From the NCBI GenBank assembly GCA_963995525.1, contig OZ023217.1:2572627-2636626 (forward strand): a stretch of 64,000 bases of DNA, read 5' to 3'. Every line of letters starts with the position of its first letter. Position 1 is the first letter of the stretch. Below, piece after piece: positions 1-12,652 of the stretch. The notes under the pieces are model-generated. The model was given only the letters and a program-made list of their open reading frames with translations, was not told the origin of the DNA and did no database searches. Origin of the DNA: Escarpia spicata. Taxonomy: Eukaryota; Annelida; Polychaeta; Sabellida; Siboglinidae. The translations under genes and the position numbers were made by a program.

Positions 1-2399
1 CAGGTATCGTCTATATCTAGATTCGGTTAACACACGTTTTATTACATGTTATTATCATTAGTAATAATTGTAAATTTAATTACATTATTCCGATTTGATC
101 AACCTTTATAATGCTCGTGTTTCAGTAACTTTCTGTTGGTGTAATTCGCGAACTGTGGGCTATAATCTTAACTATAGACTTAAAGTTACTACGTATGTTC
201 CCAGATCTATTAAACGTTATTTATATAATAATTATTCTTAATATTGAAATACATATGTTGTCTGCATTGCGCCCGCCAAATTGCGTGTAATAACCTTGTA
301 GCATTTTTGTAACTAGTCCCCGCGAAAAACAACAACAAACAGTATGGTTTATAGTATCTACAAAGGTGCATTTATGATGCAAAAAATACAGACGTTTCAC
401 CCTTAGACTTCAAAGGACACGATGCCTGACCACCGCGACCCTAGTCGGGCGTCCAATTAACGAACAGCTGCAACTAGTTCACGCTCTATCTACGAATTAA
501 CGTCCACAGAACATGCAGTCCGCTAACACGTCCACGCTGATCAATTCCGACTGAAGGAGATCCCGCCACAGCAAGTGTGGTGTCGGTCACGTGGTAGGGA
601 TGTCGTCCTGTAGAGACAATGGCTTCAGACAATGCGGGCGAGACACAAGTGGGATTCACAAACTGTACCGATTCACCTTTCACCGGGCCTTGTCCACCGT
701 CTGCAGGATGTAGCCCTCCGCTAGACTTTCTATGTGTCTTTGGTAGTTTTTTTCGAAACTGCTCCTGTGTAGTTGGTGTTATCCCCGTGTTGTCGTGTCG
801 TCTCTTCTGTCTGCCTCTTCATCTTTTCCATTTCCGGAGTTGTCATTCGGTTGTTCTGACGGTCTGCCGGTTTTGTTGCATTCCGCATGTCTAGCTACGT
901 AACCTGCCCGTCACCTCTTTGTTTTCGGCTTCTTGTTACGTCATGTGAGTGGTTATCTTCTAGTTTGATGTTCAATGTGTTTCTTTCAATGACCCTTTGT
1001 GTTGATCTATTCTATGTTCTCATCGAGTGCGTCGCGAACTGTGACAGGTTTTATACCCACAATAATTATATTTTTTCTTATAGAAAATACATTTAAAATG
1101 CCAACATGGTATCTCCATTAACTATCTCGGTTGGTGTTAAATTTGGGCTACAGATGCATTTTCAGCGGGATATACAACCAATTATCAGGCAAGCCACCCG
1201 AGTGCATGTTGGAATGTTATCGCAGTTTTTTCGAGTACTCAATTTGTTAAACATATGTATAAAAATAACCAAGATACACTTCATACTAATACCAATGTAA
1301 TAATAATACTAATAATTAGTAATCAATAATTAATAATAATACGACAGATATATTAATATATAGTGCAGGTGATCGCTTTGACAGGGCTCTCGTGGCGTTT
1401 ACTCCATTATTGTAGGAAGCATTAGCAGTTAATGCAACGTCTGTAAGGTCTTTCGCAGATCGAGTCAATTTTTTTTCATTATCTGCGTGGGATCTTTCAC
1501 TTCCCCCGACACAGACTCTTGAAGAGACCAACGTTTTTAGTGTCTCTTCCAAAAGACACAAACGAATGGAATAAAATAAAGTTCGAACACGGCGACAGGT
1601 GGAATGGAACCACCGTCCTCTCGCTTGACAGGCCGGCATGATAGTACCTTAATTAATGGCGATATTCCGTGCATTCGACGTGCTAGGAGATGTTTGTGGT
1701 GCATTAGTTGTTCGGTCAGTCACAGCTAGTTGACAGGAAGACTGCCAATATAAAGAGGGCGGGGTCTTACAGGAAACGATTGCCTCGGTTGATCTAACAC
1801 GATTTAGGAAGATTTCTACATAAACCTACACATTCCAGATGCTAAGCACGTGGACGAAGACGTCATTCATTTCTCGAGAACCTACATTGATTAATCAATG
1901 ATTGGCTGCCCATGTTTGAGGTGCATGTGTTCTCGTTTTCATACAGACATGTTCACTGTTATCTAAAACGTTGCGACCAAATGCATGTAAAGATTATATT
2001 ATAATAACGTTCCGCCGTATGAAAATGTTTAAAGAGTGTCCATACACGAATGCTTCTCGAAACCGTGCCTCGATTTGTACTGGTAACATTTTAATTCTGA
2101 ATATGTTAATAAGAATTTTAGTGAGTGAAAATTAAATATCTAGTAAATGTGAATAAATTATATAATTTCTCAGAGACGGTTTTCTTATAATCTGACAAAA
2201 CATGGCCACCAATGTGTCACACGGCCGCATTCTCACGCACCAACATCGCGTCGAATCACCTGAACACACGAAACCTATGCATTAACAATGGGCTGTACCC
2301 GTGTTGTAGATACACTCCGCAGACATTGTTGTGCCATCTGTTTCAGGCCCGCAGTGAGACACGATCGACCTCCCGCGTAGAGAAGACTAATCTGAGAGA
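1..2399. other. upstream intergenic DNA, no gene recognised
   Basis: AT-rich unique-looking sequence. Short open frames occur on both strands, for example 619-894 (+), but none shows a recognisable domain, a convincing splice context or biased composition. Part of an exon of a neighbouring gene cannot be excluded. Confidence 0.5.
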
Positions 2400-2620
2400 T
2401 AATTCATTTAGCAGCACCGAGGGAGGTGGTCGCGCGACACCCGAGAACGTGGCCGCTGACGCACGCCGTGCGTGACGTGATAGCGGCCTGGAGCTGTTAA
2501 CTGATACTGTTCTAAATGTATGGTTTCCTTTCGCGCAGCGGGCGGTGGTAATCGTTTACACGGTGTGCATGCACGAACACCGAAATTGTAAATAGACGTG
2601 CGGCCATTGACGAGAAAAGT
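2400..2620. other. CpG-dense patch with imperfect hairpin
   Basis: About two dozen CpG dinucleotides lie in roughly 220 bp, far above the AT-rich flanks. At 2449-2490 the segment beginning GGCCGCT and ending AGCGGCC can fold into a stem with inner ACGCAC/GTGCGT pairing. It could be an unmethylated regulatory patch or a remote promoter. No transcript start signal is diagnostic, so the function is unknown. Confidence 0.4.
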
Positions 2621-4272
2621 GCTCCAAAAAAATTCGTATGCATTTTTTTTTACAAGCAACCAACCATTTTAGATGTTCTCTATATACGTCACTGATTATG
2701 GTATGGGTTGTTGGACTTTCTGATTTTGGACTTTTAGGTCAGAAAACTTTTTTTGTGTAAAATTAGACATACATTTGATCAAAACCATATTGTGACTCTA
2801 TAAGAAATAGTAATAATTTACAAGTTTCCATATCAGCTGAATGTTTCTCTACAGAGGCCACACATTACACAACCGCACTATCGGAGTAGAGTCCCCCCAA
2901 AATGGAAAAATTGACCAAAATGTAGTTAGGCAACTATGTTAACTATTATTTTTCAGGATGTAATCAGTGGGTTACAACTTTCCAACCACTTTAGATTTTA
3001 TCCACATATATCAATGGTTATCGTACATCGTGTTTGCTACAAACAATTTGGATGTTTGGGTTAATTATAGGTAATTTTGGTTTAACATAAACTTTCATAC
3101 AACATTAGTCTAAAGACTATTTTGTACAATCACCAACATAGCATTGCTTCAGTGCATAACTCACTGGTTACACAGTAGGCGGTCAGGTTTTGGATTTTTG
3201 ATTATAGATGGGTTATTCAATCAAATAACCACAATTATGATTATCCATTTTATTTCAGGGTGTAATCTGTGTGGTGCAACCTGCCAATGATATCACATGG
3301 TTGGCCACATGATCCAATGTTTACGATGATGGAAGCAAACTTGCCTCAGCGGAGAGGTGCATAGCACTGCATGCGAACCCATTGCACCCTGTCATATCAG
3401 ACGGGCCTGTATTGGGCTAGTCCGACTGCAGCTGCAGGAGACAGAACTGTATTTGAACTCGCATTCCCAAGTTACAAGCTCAATAAAGATATCTGGAATT
3501 GCAAGAAATGTTTACCAAACACCCGCCCACCCCCCGTATATGATGGTTCAACTGTTTACACAGTTGTACCAGCCCAGCATTCTGATAGCCGGACCTCGCG
3601 TTTCACATCTTTCAAAACGTTTTTACGCCGCTGACGTCTCCTTTTCCCCAAAATCCAATCAGCGTAGTTTGTTTAGATACGATGTCTGCACTACTGATGG
3701 CGTCACGCCTGGATTTACCAAAGTTACACTACATCACCTTTAGGCGATAAATCCTGGGCGATTTATTAACGATTTAATTCGGTAAACGGGCGCACTTCGT
3801 AAGCGCCGCGTTTTGCGATAACATTTCAGGGTAATTATTTTTTGTCAAGAGTTTGGTTCTTACAACGGCCAATTTTGAAGATTAGCTTATATGAATACTG
3901 CTGTAAATCTTAACACACCTACGCCTGGAAATGTGGACTAGCTGAGTGTAATCCCAATGCACATGTTGTTGTTGGTAGCCTTTATAGCTCCTGGTGCCCC
4001 TTTCAAACAGCGTCATATCCAGCCTGATTGACACCTCCAAGTGGACGTGGACAACATCACACATCTTGTAGATTAACTCCTCTGCGCAATTTTGTGCCTA
4101 TTATAAGCCTTTTTGCGGAATATCAAATTTGAGACAGAATTGGGCAAAAGCCTACGTGTGGCCTACTGCGTGTGTTACCAACCCGTTTAACAGTTATATA
4201 CGTGAGTCACTGATTACTTAATGAGATTTTAGCTGCCAATTCGTTTTTATGTTTGGTCCAATATTGGACAGC
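2621..4272. other. unique upstream sequence, nothing recognised
   Basis: No repeat structure, RNA gene or coding homology is visible. Open frames at 3357-3743 and 3371-3634 overlap in different frames and look like chance. Confidence 0.5.
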
Positions 4273-4922
4273 TTCGCTTTAAATAACCATCAAAACACGT
4301 ACGTGAATATTTATCCGGCTATCTCTAAATAACCATAAAACACGTACGCGAATACCTATCCGGCTATCTCTAAATAACAAAAAAACACGTACGTGAATAT
4401 TTATCCGGCTATCTCTAAATAACCATCAAAACACGTACGTGAATACCTATCCGTCTATCTCTAAATAACCATCAAAACACGTACGTGAATACCTATCCGG
4501 CTATCTCTAAATAACCATCAAAACTCGGTCGTGAATACCTATTCGGCTATATCTAAATAACCATCAAAACACATACGTGAATACCTATCCGGCTATCTCT
4601 AAATAACCATCAAAACACGTACGTGAATACCTATCCGGCTATCTCTAAGTAACCATCAAAACACATATGTGAATACCTATCCGGCTGTCTCTAAATAACC
4701 ATCAAATCACGTACGTGAATACCTATCCGGCTATCTCTAAGTAACCATCAAAACACATACGTGAATACCTATCCGGCTATCTCTAAATAACCATCAAAAC
4801 ACGTACGTGAATACCTATCCGGCTATCTCTAAGTAACCATCAAAACACATATGTGAATACCTATCCGGCTGTCTCTAAATAACCATCAAAACACGTACGT
4901 GAATACCTATCCGGCTATCTCT
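4273..4922. repeat. 46-bp minisatellite, about 14 copies
   Basis: The period is 45-46 bp, with landmarks ATCCGGCTATCTCT and CAAAACACGTACGTGAATA. Most copies contain the palindrome CACGTACGTG; variants (CACATACGTG, CACATATGTG) differ by C to T or G to A changes at CpG. Units share several variants in the same order, suggesting block duplication within the array. It is non-coding. Confidence 0.93.
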
Positions 4923-5111
4923 GAAATATACTCCTACGTCGCCATTTTAGTAGATCAGAGGCCAATGCCCAATTATGCGAGTCATCATAGAAAGAGACGA
5001 GTGGACGTTGGCGCCCCGGAGAAGTTGCACTTAATGTCGCAAGGCTAGCGAATTAATATTATGAATGCCCACGTATGATACTGTCACCTAATTGTTTCAC
5101 TGATCTTGACC

Positions 5112-5720
<609 letters not shown>

Positions 5721-7254
5721 ACGTATATCCTACGCAGACACGGGCACGCATGTCGCACCTCGCCCACTCTGTTGATACCGACTCAAAGTATGTTCCCAAT
5801 TTGTTCAAATTAGCAGAGCTCTGGATAAAACAAATTGTGTTTAACACTGCTGTCTACTCAGAACTGCGTTAACTGTTGCACTCGGGGTAACAGACGCTGT
5901 GGTGACGTCATTATGACGTTACTAGACAATCGACCGTCTAATTATAATCCAGCTTGCGTATGTACGTATGTGTGTATGCGGGTGCATTAACGTTTTTAGA
6001 CGGCTTGAACATCGAGCGCCTAACTTTCAGGGACTATTACTCGAATAGGACGTAAGTTCTATATCTTTTTCAAAACACCCATTCATGTCAAGATTCTCAC
6101 CTATTACGGGATAAATCAGTTGTTCGGAACGTAAAACATAAAGCATAACTAACAATCGCAGGAACCGAGCGCTCACAGCAACAACTCCAGAGTATATAGA
6201 CGTCGGGACCGGGGGAATAATGGGAGGTTCACTCGAAGGGTTTTGGTGAGCCTCAGCCCCCCTCAGCCCCCTTCAATATTCGCCACATCTTGACGCCTAT
6301 ATAGAGGGGATCTGGTAGTCTGAAACTGTGTATCCAATTGAAATTGGGAGCATTTCGAAGCCGAAATTAAACATAAATAGGGCATTGGAATAATGGAGAA
6401 AGTCACGACTTCTACATTGGCCAGTGAGCTTGGTTTCTAAAGATTTAGGCGCAGAAGAAGTTATCTTATTATTATTATTACATTACTCCATCTCTGATAA
6501 AAAGTGGATATAAACCTTTAGTGAAGCATGGCAACAGTTACTGCTGCCTGGATACCGTGTTTATTTCTTGCTCAAATTGTCCTGCTAGCTCTACTACCAA
6601 ACAACGCATTACACATCCTGCTGTAGCTGTGAGGCTACAGAGGCTGCATCATTGCCTGCCGGTACAACGACACACTGTTTGGCCTGTAGTAGCTGGGCAA
6701 GTAGACTATGGTGGACATGCTCACTACACGGTCACTACTGTTGCGATGAAGTTAACTTTATTGATAGATAATTAACATCTGGGTTTGTCGTCCCAATGCA
6801 TCATCCAAATATTCAAGACAGTGAATACAACAGAGAATGCATACTTCAATGGGTACAGGGCATTTGTACGACTGGCCCATTTTGTCCCACAAAGCGACAA
6901 ACTGATGTGGAAGCACATGCGTACGTACGTACGGCTAGCTACGGCACTGTGGGTACTTACAGACGCTCTCTAGTATAAAAGCTAGGTCTGATGTCCTATT
7001 TCCGAGAAAAAAATTGATATCGAGCAATGTGAAGGTTCTCGTGATCTATGCTGAAGAAAAACGGACATGGAGAAGAACCTGAACACTAACATAACTCTGA
7101 AGAGAAAAACAGACCTTGAAACAGAGGTCGTCACGAGTTTCGACGATTGTTGGTCTTCCGTCAGAAAAGGTCGCAGATACGGAAGCGCATCGGTTCCCGA
7201 GTCGAATCCTTCTAAGTGTTCTAAGACGTGACCTTGTTTGCCCCAAGTACTGGG
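5721..7254. other. unique upstream sequence
   Basis: No gene recognised. It contains a paired CRE motif (5901-5922, listed separately) and a short ATT run near 6468-6481. Open frames at 6521-6775 and 6785-6978 have no recognisable domain. Confidence 0.5.
5901..5922 (+). promoter_or_regulatory. paired CRE: TGACGTCA followed by TGACGTTA
   Basis: A perfect CRE lies at 5903-5910 within GGTGACGTCAT, and a second CRE-like octamer TGACGTTA starts 11 bp downstream, about one helical turn. The arrangement closely resembles the core of the 57-bp units at 48.2-49.1 kb. It is 6.9 kb upstream of the SIK start codon, so a distal enhancer is possible. Occupancy is not known. Confidence 0.45.
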
Positions 7255-7475
7255 GCGCGGCGGCGAAACATTTAGAGCTTGGAACTATCAATCGAGAGAA
7301 TTCGGGTTTGAATAATCTTGATATAATTTCGAAGTTTGGACAATTGTGTTTATTCCGCGTTGCTTCGGTTCACTCAGCTGAATTGATGAGTACCTTATTG
7401 TAGACAGTGGTGGAAGTATGGATGTGAACGAATAGTCTTCGTGCATTAATTACAGCTATATTATACAACAGTATG
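7255..7475 (+). mobile_element. tRNA-derived SINE, copy 1 (degraded)
   Basis: The head reads like a tRNA: TTAGAGCTTGGAACTATCAA followed by a decayed B box (GGGTTTGAATAATC). The body from about 7330 (GGTTCACTCAGCTG, TGTAGACAGTGGTGGA, TGTGAACGAATAGTC, GCATTAATTACAGC) matches, with divergence, the reverse complement of 9360-9500. Two independent copies of one body with a tRNA-like head support a SINE family. The exact ends are approximate. Confidence 0.65.
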
Positions 7476-7610
7476 GGTCTGTGTGTGTGTTTAGTTGTGT
7501 GTGTGTGGGGTTGGTGTGGGTATGTTCGTGTGTTCGTGAGTGTGTGTGCGTACGTGTGTGCGTGCGTGTATGTGTGTACGTGCGTGCGTGCATACGTGCG
7601 TGTGCGAGAG
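7476..7610. repeat. degenerate GT-rich microsatellite
   Basis: Interrupted TG/CG/TACG dinucleotide sequence of about 130 bp lies immediately 3' of the SINE copy, where a decayed simple-repeat tail or a microsatellite nucleated by the insertion would be expected. Confidence 0.85.
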
Positions 7611-9329
7611 GCGACTATAACTAGTCATTGTGTCTTTATCCCTCGGTGCAACGCTGGGGTAAGCTTAACTCGGCTAGTGTTAAATATAAACATTGCAACG
7701 TGGTTGATTATTGATCGCAGATCCCGGAACTCAACTGCTACCCGTCTTCTCGGTCCTGTCCACCCACGCCAAACTTTGATGACCGTCAATTACCATCATT
7801 TTAATATGTTCATTACCCAGAATACGTTAATTTTCTGTCGCTGATAATAATAATATAATAATAATAATAATTGCTTTATTCACAGACTCCATGCAACATA
7901 CAAGTACTTTGATTAGATTAATAATGCTGTCACCGTTGTTGTTTCTAAGGCGTATGTAAACTCAACAGCGCTCTTGTTCAACTTCTCACGGAACTGACAT
8001 CTTCACTGATCGACAGACCTGATTTGGTATTTAGTGGAGGAGCGGCCATTTTACAAAGAAAAAACGACGACTTGAAATTATGCACAAATCCTTATAAATT
8101 CGTAAAACGTGCTGTGCGTTTCATTGGCCTTTACCATTTTGCTTAAGTGGCGCCATCTAGTGGCCTCCAATGAATGTTACAGACCTACAATATGTAGGTC
8201 TTTATAGGCCCCCCAAAATGGCTGCCCTTCTCGAAAAACTTCCTGACATCAAACGTTTTTCTACAGTATAACATATTATGTAGAAAATCACAGAATAGTC
8301 TATAAGAATGTTTCCTAAGGGTAGTAGAAATCAAATCACACTACCGCGGGTTCATGATGACGGCCAGTCTTAGTAACTGCACTGGCTTGTGAAAATGATC
8401 GGGCGGGTAATTGTTGTGATTTCTTTTTGATATTCCATCGCATATGTTTCACTGTGGGCAGTGGTGAGCTGTGTCCACTGTCAATCTGGGTCAGTTGGAC
8501 CCATGCGTTAAGTTTAGTCACGTACGTAGGAGTCCTATTTTAGCACAGTGCATGCAAACCCTCAGCCACATCCCGAGTCCGCCCCCGCTCCTTGCTCCAT
8601 CAAGTGTTGGTCGGGTGTCGATGGCCCTCCGGTAATTTTCATTTGGTCCACTTCGACTGCAACACGCAGGCCTTGAAACTCTTCAAGGTGCCTCATCAAG
8701 TCGATTTTTTTCGCCCGTCTGAATTCAAATTCATTTTTGAGAAAAATCAGACCTGCTAGTATCCTTTATATAAAGTAGTTCGTTTGTACGCCATTGTCGT
8801 GTAGTCTTGGTGAAACCACCAGGCAAATTATTTACTTATTTAATGTTGTATCAAGCTTTAAATAAAGTGATTCTCAAAACAGGAATCTTCAAATGTAGCC
8901 GCAACACTATAGCACAAAATGTATTATGTACGTTTTTCTTTGTTGATGTTGTCGACGTTCCTGGCTCTCTGGAAAACCACATGACCGACAAGTTCCGTAG
9001 TATGTCGGCAAATTGTCGGCATTGACAAATTATCAGATATAGCGAAAAAAGTAAATTATTGCATTAATTTCAACAAGAATAAGCTCTCTTAATGAAACCG
9101 ACACCGTATTTGTGCGTCCAAATAATTTATATAAGATTGATTTTTGTAATCATGAAAGTTTTAAACTTTCTGTCGCCTTTAATGGATTGTCTCTCTAACG
9201 TCTCCTTGTGCGTGGAAGGACCTCTAGACCTGCGGTTGCGGGATTCAACATGCAGTAAAAAAGGGTAAGATAAGATTTTATAATTGTAGCGCAGTATCCA
9301 GTCCTTGGGACTGCTCAAAGCTTGACTCC
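7611..9329. other. unique upstream sequence with CTCF-like motif
   Basis: No gene recognised. It contains a short AAT run (7846-7871), a CTCF-like motif (8150-8163) and a perfect 9-bp inverted repeat, AGACCTACA and TGTAGGTCT, around 8183-8203. Remaining open frames are short and unremarkable. Confidence 0.5.
8150..8163 (-). promoter_or_regulatory. CTCF-consensus-like motif
   Basis: GCGCCATCTAGTGG matches the established CTCF core (CCASYAGRKGGCRS, read on the minus strand) at every position. CTCF and its core motif are conserved across bilaterians. The site lies 4.6 kb upstream of the SIK start codon, where a boundary is plausible. Chance or SINE origin is possible. Confidence 0.45.
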
Positions 9330-9600
9330 CTGGCAGACGTGTTCAATCGAACACCATCTCTACTTCTCGTGGAACCATTCAGCCACGCTGCAATTAATGC
9401 GACTATTCGTTCACAACTCTCCACCACTGTCTACAGCCAGGCACTCATCCATGCAGTTGAGTGAACTAGAGCAGCGAAGAGTGAACTAATTTGCCTAAGG
9501 TTCGCAACGGCAGCACAGGATTCGAAACCGGGTTCGCAGTAAGAAACTTTAGTGCTGATAATTAAGGCTGAGCTGTGTAAACAAAACCGAAACACTCTAA
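9330..9600 (-). mobile_element. tRNA-derived SINE, copy 2
   Basis: Read on the minus strand, the head contains CAGCTCAGCC, then CCGGTTTCGAATCC, a good pol III B box. The body contains TTAGGCAAATTAGTTCACTC, ATGGATGAGTGCCTGG and TGTAGACAGTGGTGGAGA. The body aligns with the copy at 7.3-7.5 kb on the opposite strand. The 'TTAGGCAA...GAGTGCCTGG' pattern is typical of conserved central domains of metazoan SINEs, but I do not assign a named family. Confidence 0.7.
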
Positions 9601-10222
9601 AGGTACAAGGCCCACATCCAAAACAGAAACACTCTAAAGGTACAGGGCTCACATCCAAAACAAAACATTTTAAAGGTACAGGGCCCACATCCAGAACAGA
9701 AACCCTCTAAAGGTACAGGGCTCACATCCAAAACAGAAACACTCTAAAGGTACAGGGCCCACATCCAAAACAGAAACACTCTAAAGGTACAGGGCCCACA
9801 TCCAAAACAGAAACACTCTAAAGGTACAGGGCTCACATCCAAAACAGAAATAATCTAAAGGTGCAAGGCTCACATCCAGAGCAGAAACACTCTAAAGGTA
9901 CAAGGCTCACATCCAGAACAGAAACACTCTAAAGGTACAAGGCTCACATCCAGAACAGAAACACTCTAAAGGTACAGGGCCCACATCCAGAACAGAAACA
10001 CTCTAAAGGTACAAGGCTCACATCCAAAACAAAACAAAACAAAACATCCTAAAGGTACAGGGCCCACATCCAAAACAAAACATCCTAAAGGTACAAGGCT
10101 CACATCCAAAACAAAACATCCTAAAGGTACAGGGCCCACACCCAAAACAGAAACAATCTAAAGGTACAGGGCCCACATCCAGAACAGAAACACTATAAAG
10201 GTACAGGGCTCACATCCAAAAC
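9592..10222. repeat. 37-bp minisatellite, about 17 copies
   Basis: The period is 37 bp, with landmarks CTAAAGGTACAGGGCCCACA and TCCAAAACAGAAACA. Variants alternate GGGCCC with AGGCTC in mixed order. A short AAAAC expansion lies near 10030. The array begins at the 5' end of the adjacent SINE, so it may have been seeded at the insertion boundary. Confidence 0.93.
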
Positions 10223-11356
10223 GACGCGGCAAGATGGACGTCATTGTTCACCTCGACAAGTGATGATACTCTGTTGGGCAGACCTATATTCCATTCACTT
10301 TTATCAATTCCAATTCAATTCAAATCCATGTGTATTTACCAACGATCACTTCCAATCCAATTCAATTTAATCACAAAAATAGTTAAATCAAATTCAATTA
10401 ATTATATTAAATTATAATTAAATTAGCAAATCGGCAACATTGGCAGTTTTGTTGTGACCTTTGACTAAATAAAATTTAGTAACTCACAAAATGGCATTAC
10501 GTACAGAGCATAATATATTAATAGAATGTTACGTACCAACTTTTTATTTTGATCTTTGATTAAAAAGGCACATTCGAAAACGTTATAATTTAACATAAAT
10601 TTTGTTGCGTGTAAATTTATACAGAACAAATTATATTTGTTTTCCGTTTCGATCAATTAAGTGTAGACCCGCGACATTAGCTTCGAGTTAGCTGTCGGAC
10701 CACCATACTTTTGCAAATTGCACCCCTTTGTAATCGTACGGTACCGGTGGCGGAGTACCACAAACAATAGGAGAAGCATATCCATTTATTTGTCGCCTAT
10801 CTAGTGATTTGGACAAACTCAAAGTTGGGAACTATGATCTCTAGCGTCGCAGTCGGTTGTCACTCCGTTTTGAAGGAGGCAGTCTGTCCCACTACCCGTA
10901 ATTAGCAAGTGCAGTAATTTATACAGGACATCTGCTGTATTGAATGAGTGAAAAGGGGACATTGTTGAATATCAACGGGTGTTGCTGTTAACACAGCCCG
11001 CCTCGGCAGTATTACAAACAAAGTTTGTTTTTAAATGTGATGTTTTATTTACCATTTGAACATGTTCCGGGGTTGTGTCATCGTACGCGTGATTTGTACG
11101 GGATGAAACGAATGGGGCTTAGTTCTCTACTAATCAGACACATCTGAGATAATTACCATTATGGCACCTCGTCAGAGAGTAGTTGAGCCATATTAAATAC
11201 GTGTGTAGATCCATTAATGCGCCGAAGTAAACACACTCCAGGTAATGGAATCCGTTAGCCTTATGACCTGCCATCAATAGAAGAGTTCACCTATCATTAA
11301 ATGTATTTGACTTGTGATGCGCATATGCTACTCCAATTTTAACAAGATTTAACAAA
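10223..11356. other. AT-rich unique sequence
   Basis: Nothing recognisable apart from a low-complexity stretch of AATTCAATT-type words at 10300-10430. No supported gene or RNA. Confidence 0.5.
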
Positions 11357-11790
11357 CTTATCGAGAGTCCAACCCTTTTATATGCATGTATCCCGCCATT
11401 CTGAGGTATGTGTCGATTTTATTTTTAAACATATTCACACTACTAGCACCAACACAACCAGCAGATAATATGTTCCAATCATTTACAATCCTTTGTGAAA
11501 ATGATAACTTTCTTATATCTAATCTACACTGCTCCTTTACTAATGTAACTTCATGTCCTCTAGTCCTTCTATATTTCTTAACTGAAACAAATATTGTTAT
11601 CAATATTTTAATAACCATTCAATATTTTAAACACTTCAATCTGATCTCTTCTCAACCTCCTTGTCTCTAGTGTTGTTAAACCACATTCTTTTAGGCGTTT
11701 TTCATAACTAAAATCCCACACTTTTTGTATCATTTTAGTCGCCCTCCTCTGTATTCTTTCTAGCATAGCTATGTCCATCTTGCGGTATAA
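11357..11790 (-). pseudogene. 3' fragment of a CR1/L2-like LINE reverse transcriptase
   Basis: Read on the minus strand from 11790, the translation gives MLERIQRRATKMI, then SYEKRLKECGLTTLETRRLR and DQIEVFKILNG. After a stop and frame change come RTRGHEVTL, FSQRIVNDWNIL and SVNMFKNKIDTYL. This order (ERxQRRATK, LETRRxRxDxxxxFKIxNG, RGH, FxxRxxxxWNxLP, SxxxFKxxLD) is the conserved C-terminal tail of CR1/L2-clade LINE pol proteins. It is a 5'-truncated, frameshifted dead copy of about 430 bp. Its 3' end (TTGGACTCTCGATAAG on the minus strand) matches exactly the 3' end of the fragment at 15942, placing both in one family. It lies upstream of SIK. Confidence 0.8.
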
Positions 11791-11794
11791 TAAT

Positions 11795-11850
11795 AATATT
11801 TTATTTTGTTAAGCGCCATATCCAATATTGTTCACAGCGCTTTACAACAG
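11795..11850. repeat. short inverted repeat of the AGCGC type
   Basis: TGTTAAGCGC near 11807 is answered by GCGCTTTACAACA near 11839, giving imperfect 10-13 bp inverted arms after an AATAAT run. Similar GCGCxATATCC...AGCGCTTTACAA sequences are common interspersed repeats in marine invertebrate genomes. That link is from memory and unverified. Confidence 0.4.
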
Positions 11851-12090
11851 TATGGCCTCCACGCTTGTATACAATATTCTAATTGTACAGCGGTATTATT
11901 AGTTATTTTTCCTTATATGCTATAGTTCGCCTAATTAATCCAAGGATTTGATTTTTCTCTTTGAAGCTGAAATTGGCATTGTGATGATCAGTATAAAAAA
12001 CTATATTAATATTATGTACCTTAACTTTTACGTACTGTCCGTATTTATAACACCTTGTGATAACAGAATAATTCCAAGATCCGCAATGGG
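11851..12090. other. distal part of SIK upstream region
   Basis: AT-rich sequence with no recognised element, leading into the promoter region. Confidence 0.5.
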
Positions 12091-12098
12091 AGCCTACA

Positions 12099-12106
12099 TG
12101 ACGTCA
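12099..12106. promoter_or_regulatory. cAMP response element, perfect TGACGTCA
   Basis: The palindromic octamer TGACGTCA sits about 680 bp upstream of the SIK start codon in context ACATGACGTCACCGACGTGG. It is the consensus for CREB/ATF bZIP dimers. Confidence 0.6.
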
Positions 12107-12607
12107 CCGACGTGGCAATACTCTGAAATTGAATAACGTAACTCTGCCTATTCATAAGCCCTATTCATAAAACGTCTGCCAGTGCATCACTTGACACAAA
12201 CGAAAATCAGACAGTGTGGCATGCTCGATTGACTCTGTCGCGGCAATTACTCTCCCCGAAACGCATGACAAGATTATGTGAACGCCGCTATTTCGAGAAG
12301 ACTGTGTATTTGCGATACCCGTCTGTTTGTCCGATACCGCTCTCAGTGACTGACACTGTTATGCGCAACACGCACCCCGGCGGAGCAGCAAACGTTCTTT
12401 GTGGGAGCGCCTAGCAACCGAGTTCTTTTTGGCTGCCAACTAATCGCTTTCTATAACCGCGTTAAAACGCCGCCCGGCCCGTGTCTAATCGGCGGCGAGG
12501 AAGCGCACCAGCGCCCGGCGAAATATCTACATTCGATTGACCGCTAGCCAGATCGATGGCGCATTTACGTCAATCCGTTAAATATAAGCTTTCGCGTCTG
12601 TCCGCCA

Positions 12608-12652
12608 ATGCGAAACCCCGCCTTTCGAATGCGCACATCGCTCCGCCGGTGA
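12608..12652 (+). other. short upstream ORF 1 (14 codons)
   Basis: ATG at 12608 opens a 14-residue frame ending at TGA 12650-12652, overlapping the CRE. A second in-frame ATG lies at 12629. It matters only if transcription starts upstream of 12608. Confidence 0.3.

Noticed and set aside
619..894. 91-codon frame with an acceptable ATG
   Set aside because: No recognisable domain; composition after the first 30 residues is Cys/Phe-rich, like translated non-coding DNA.
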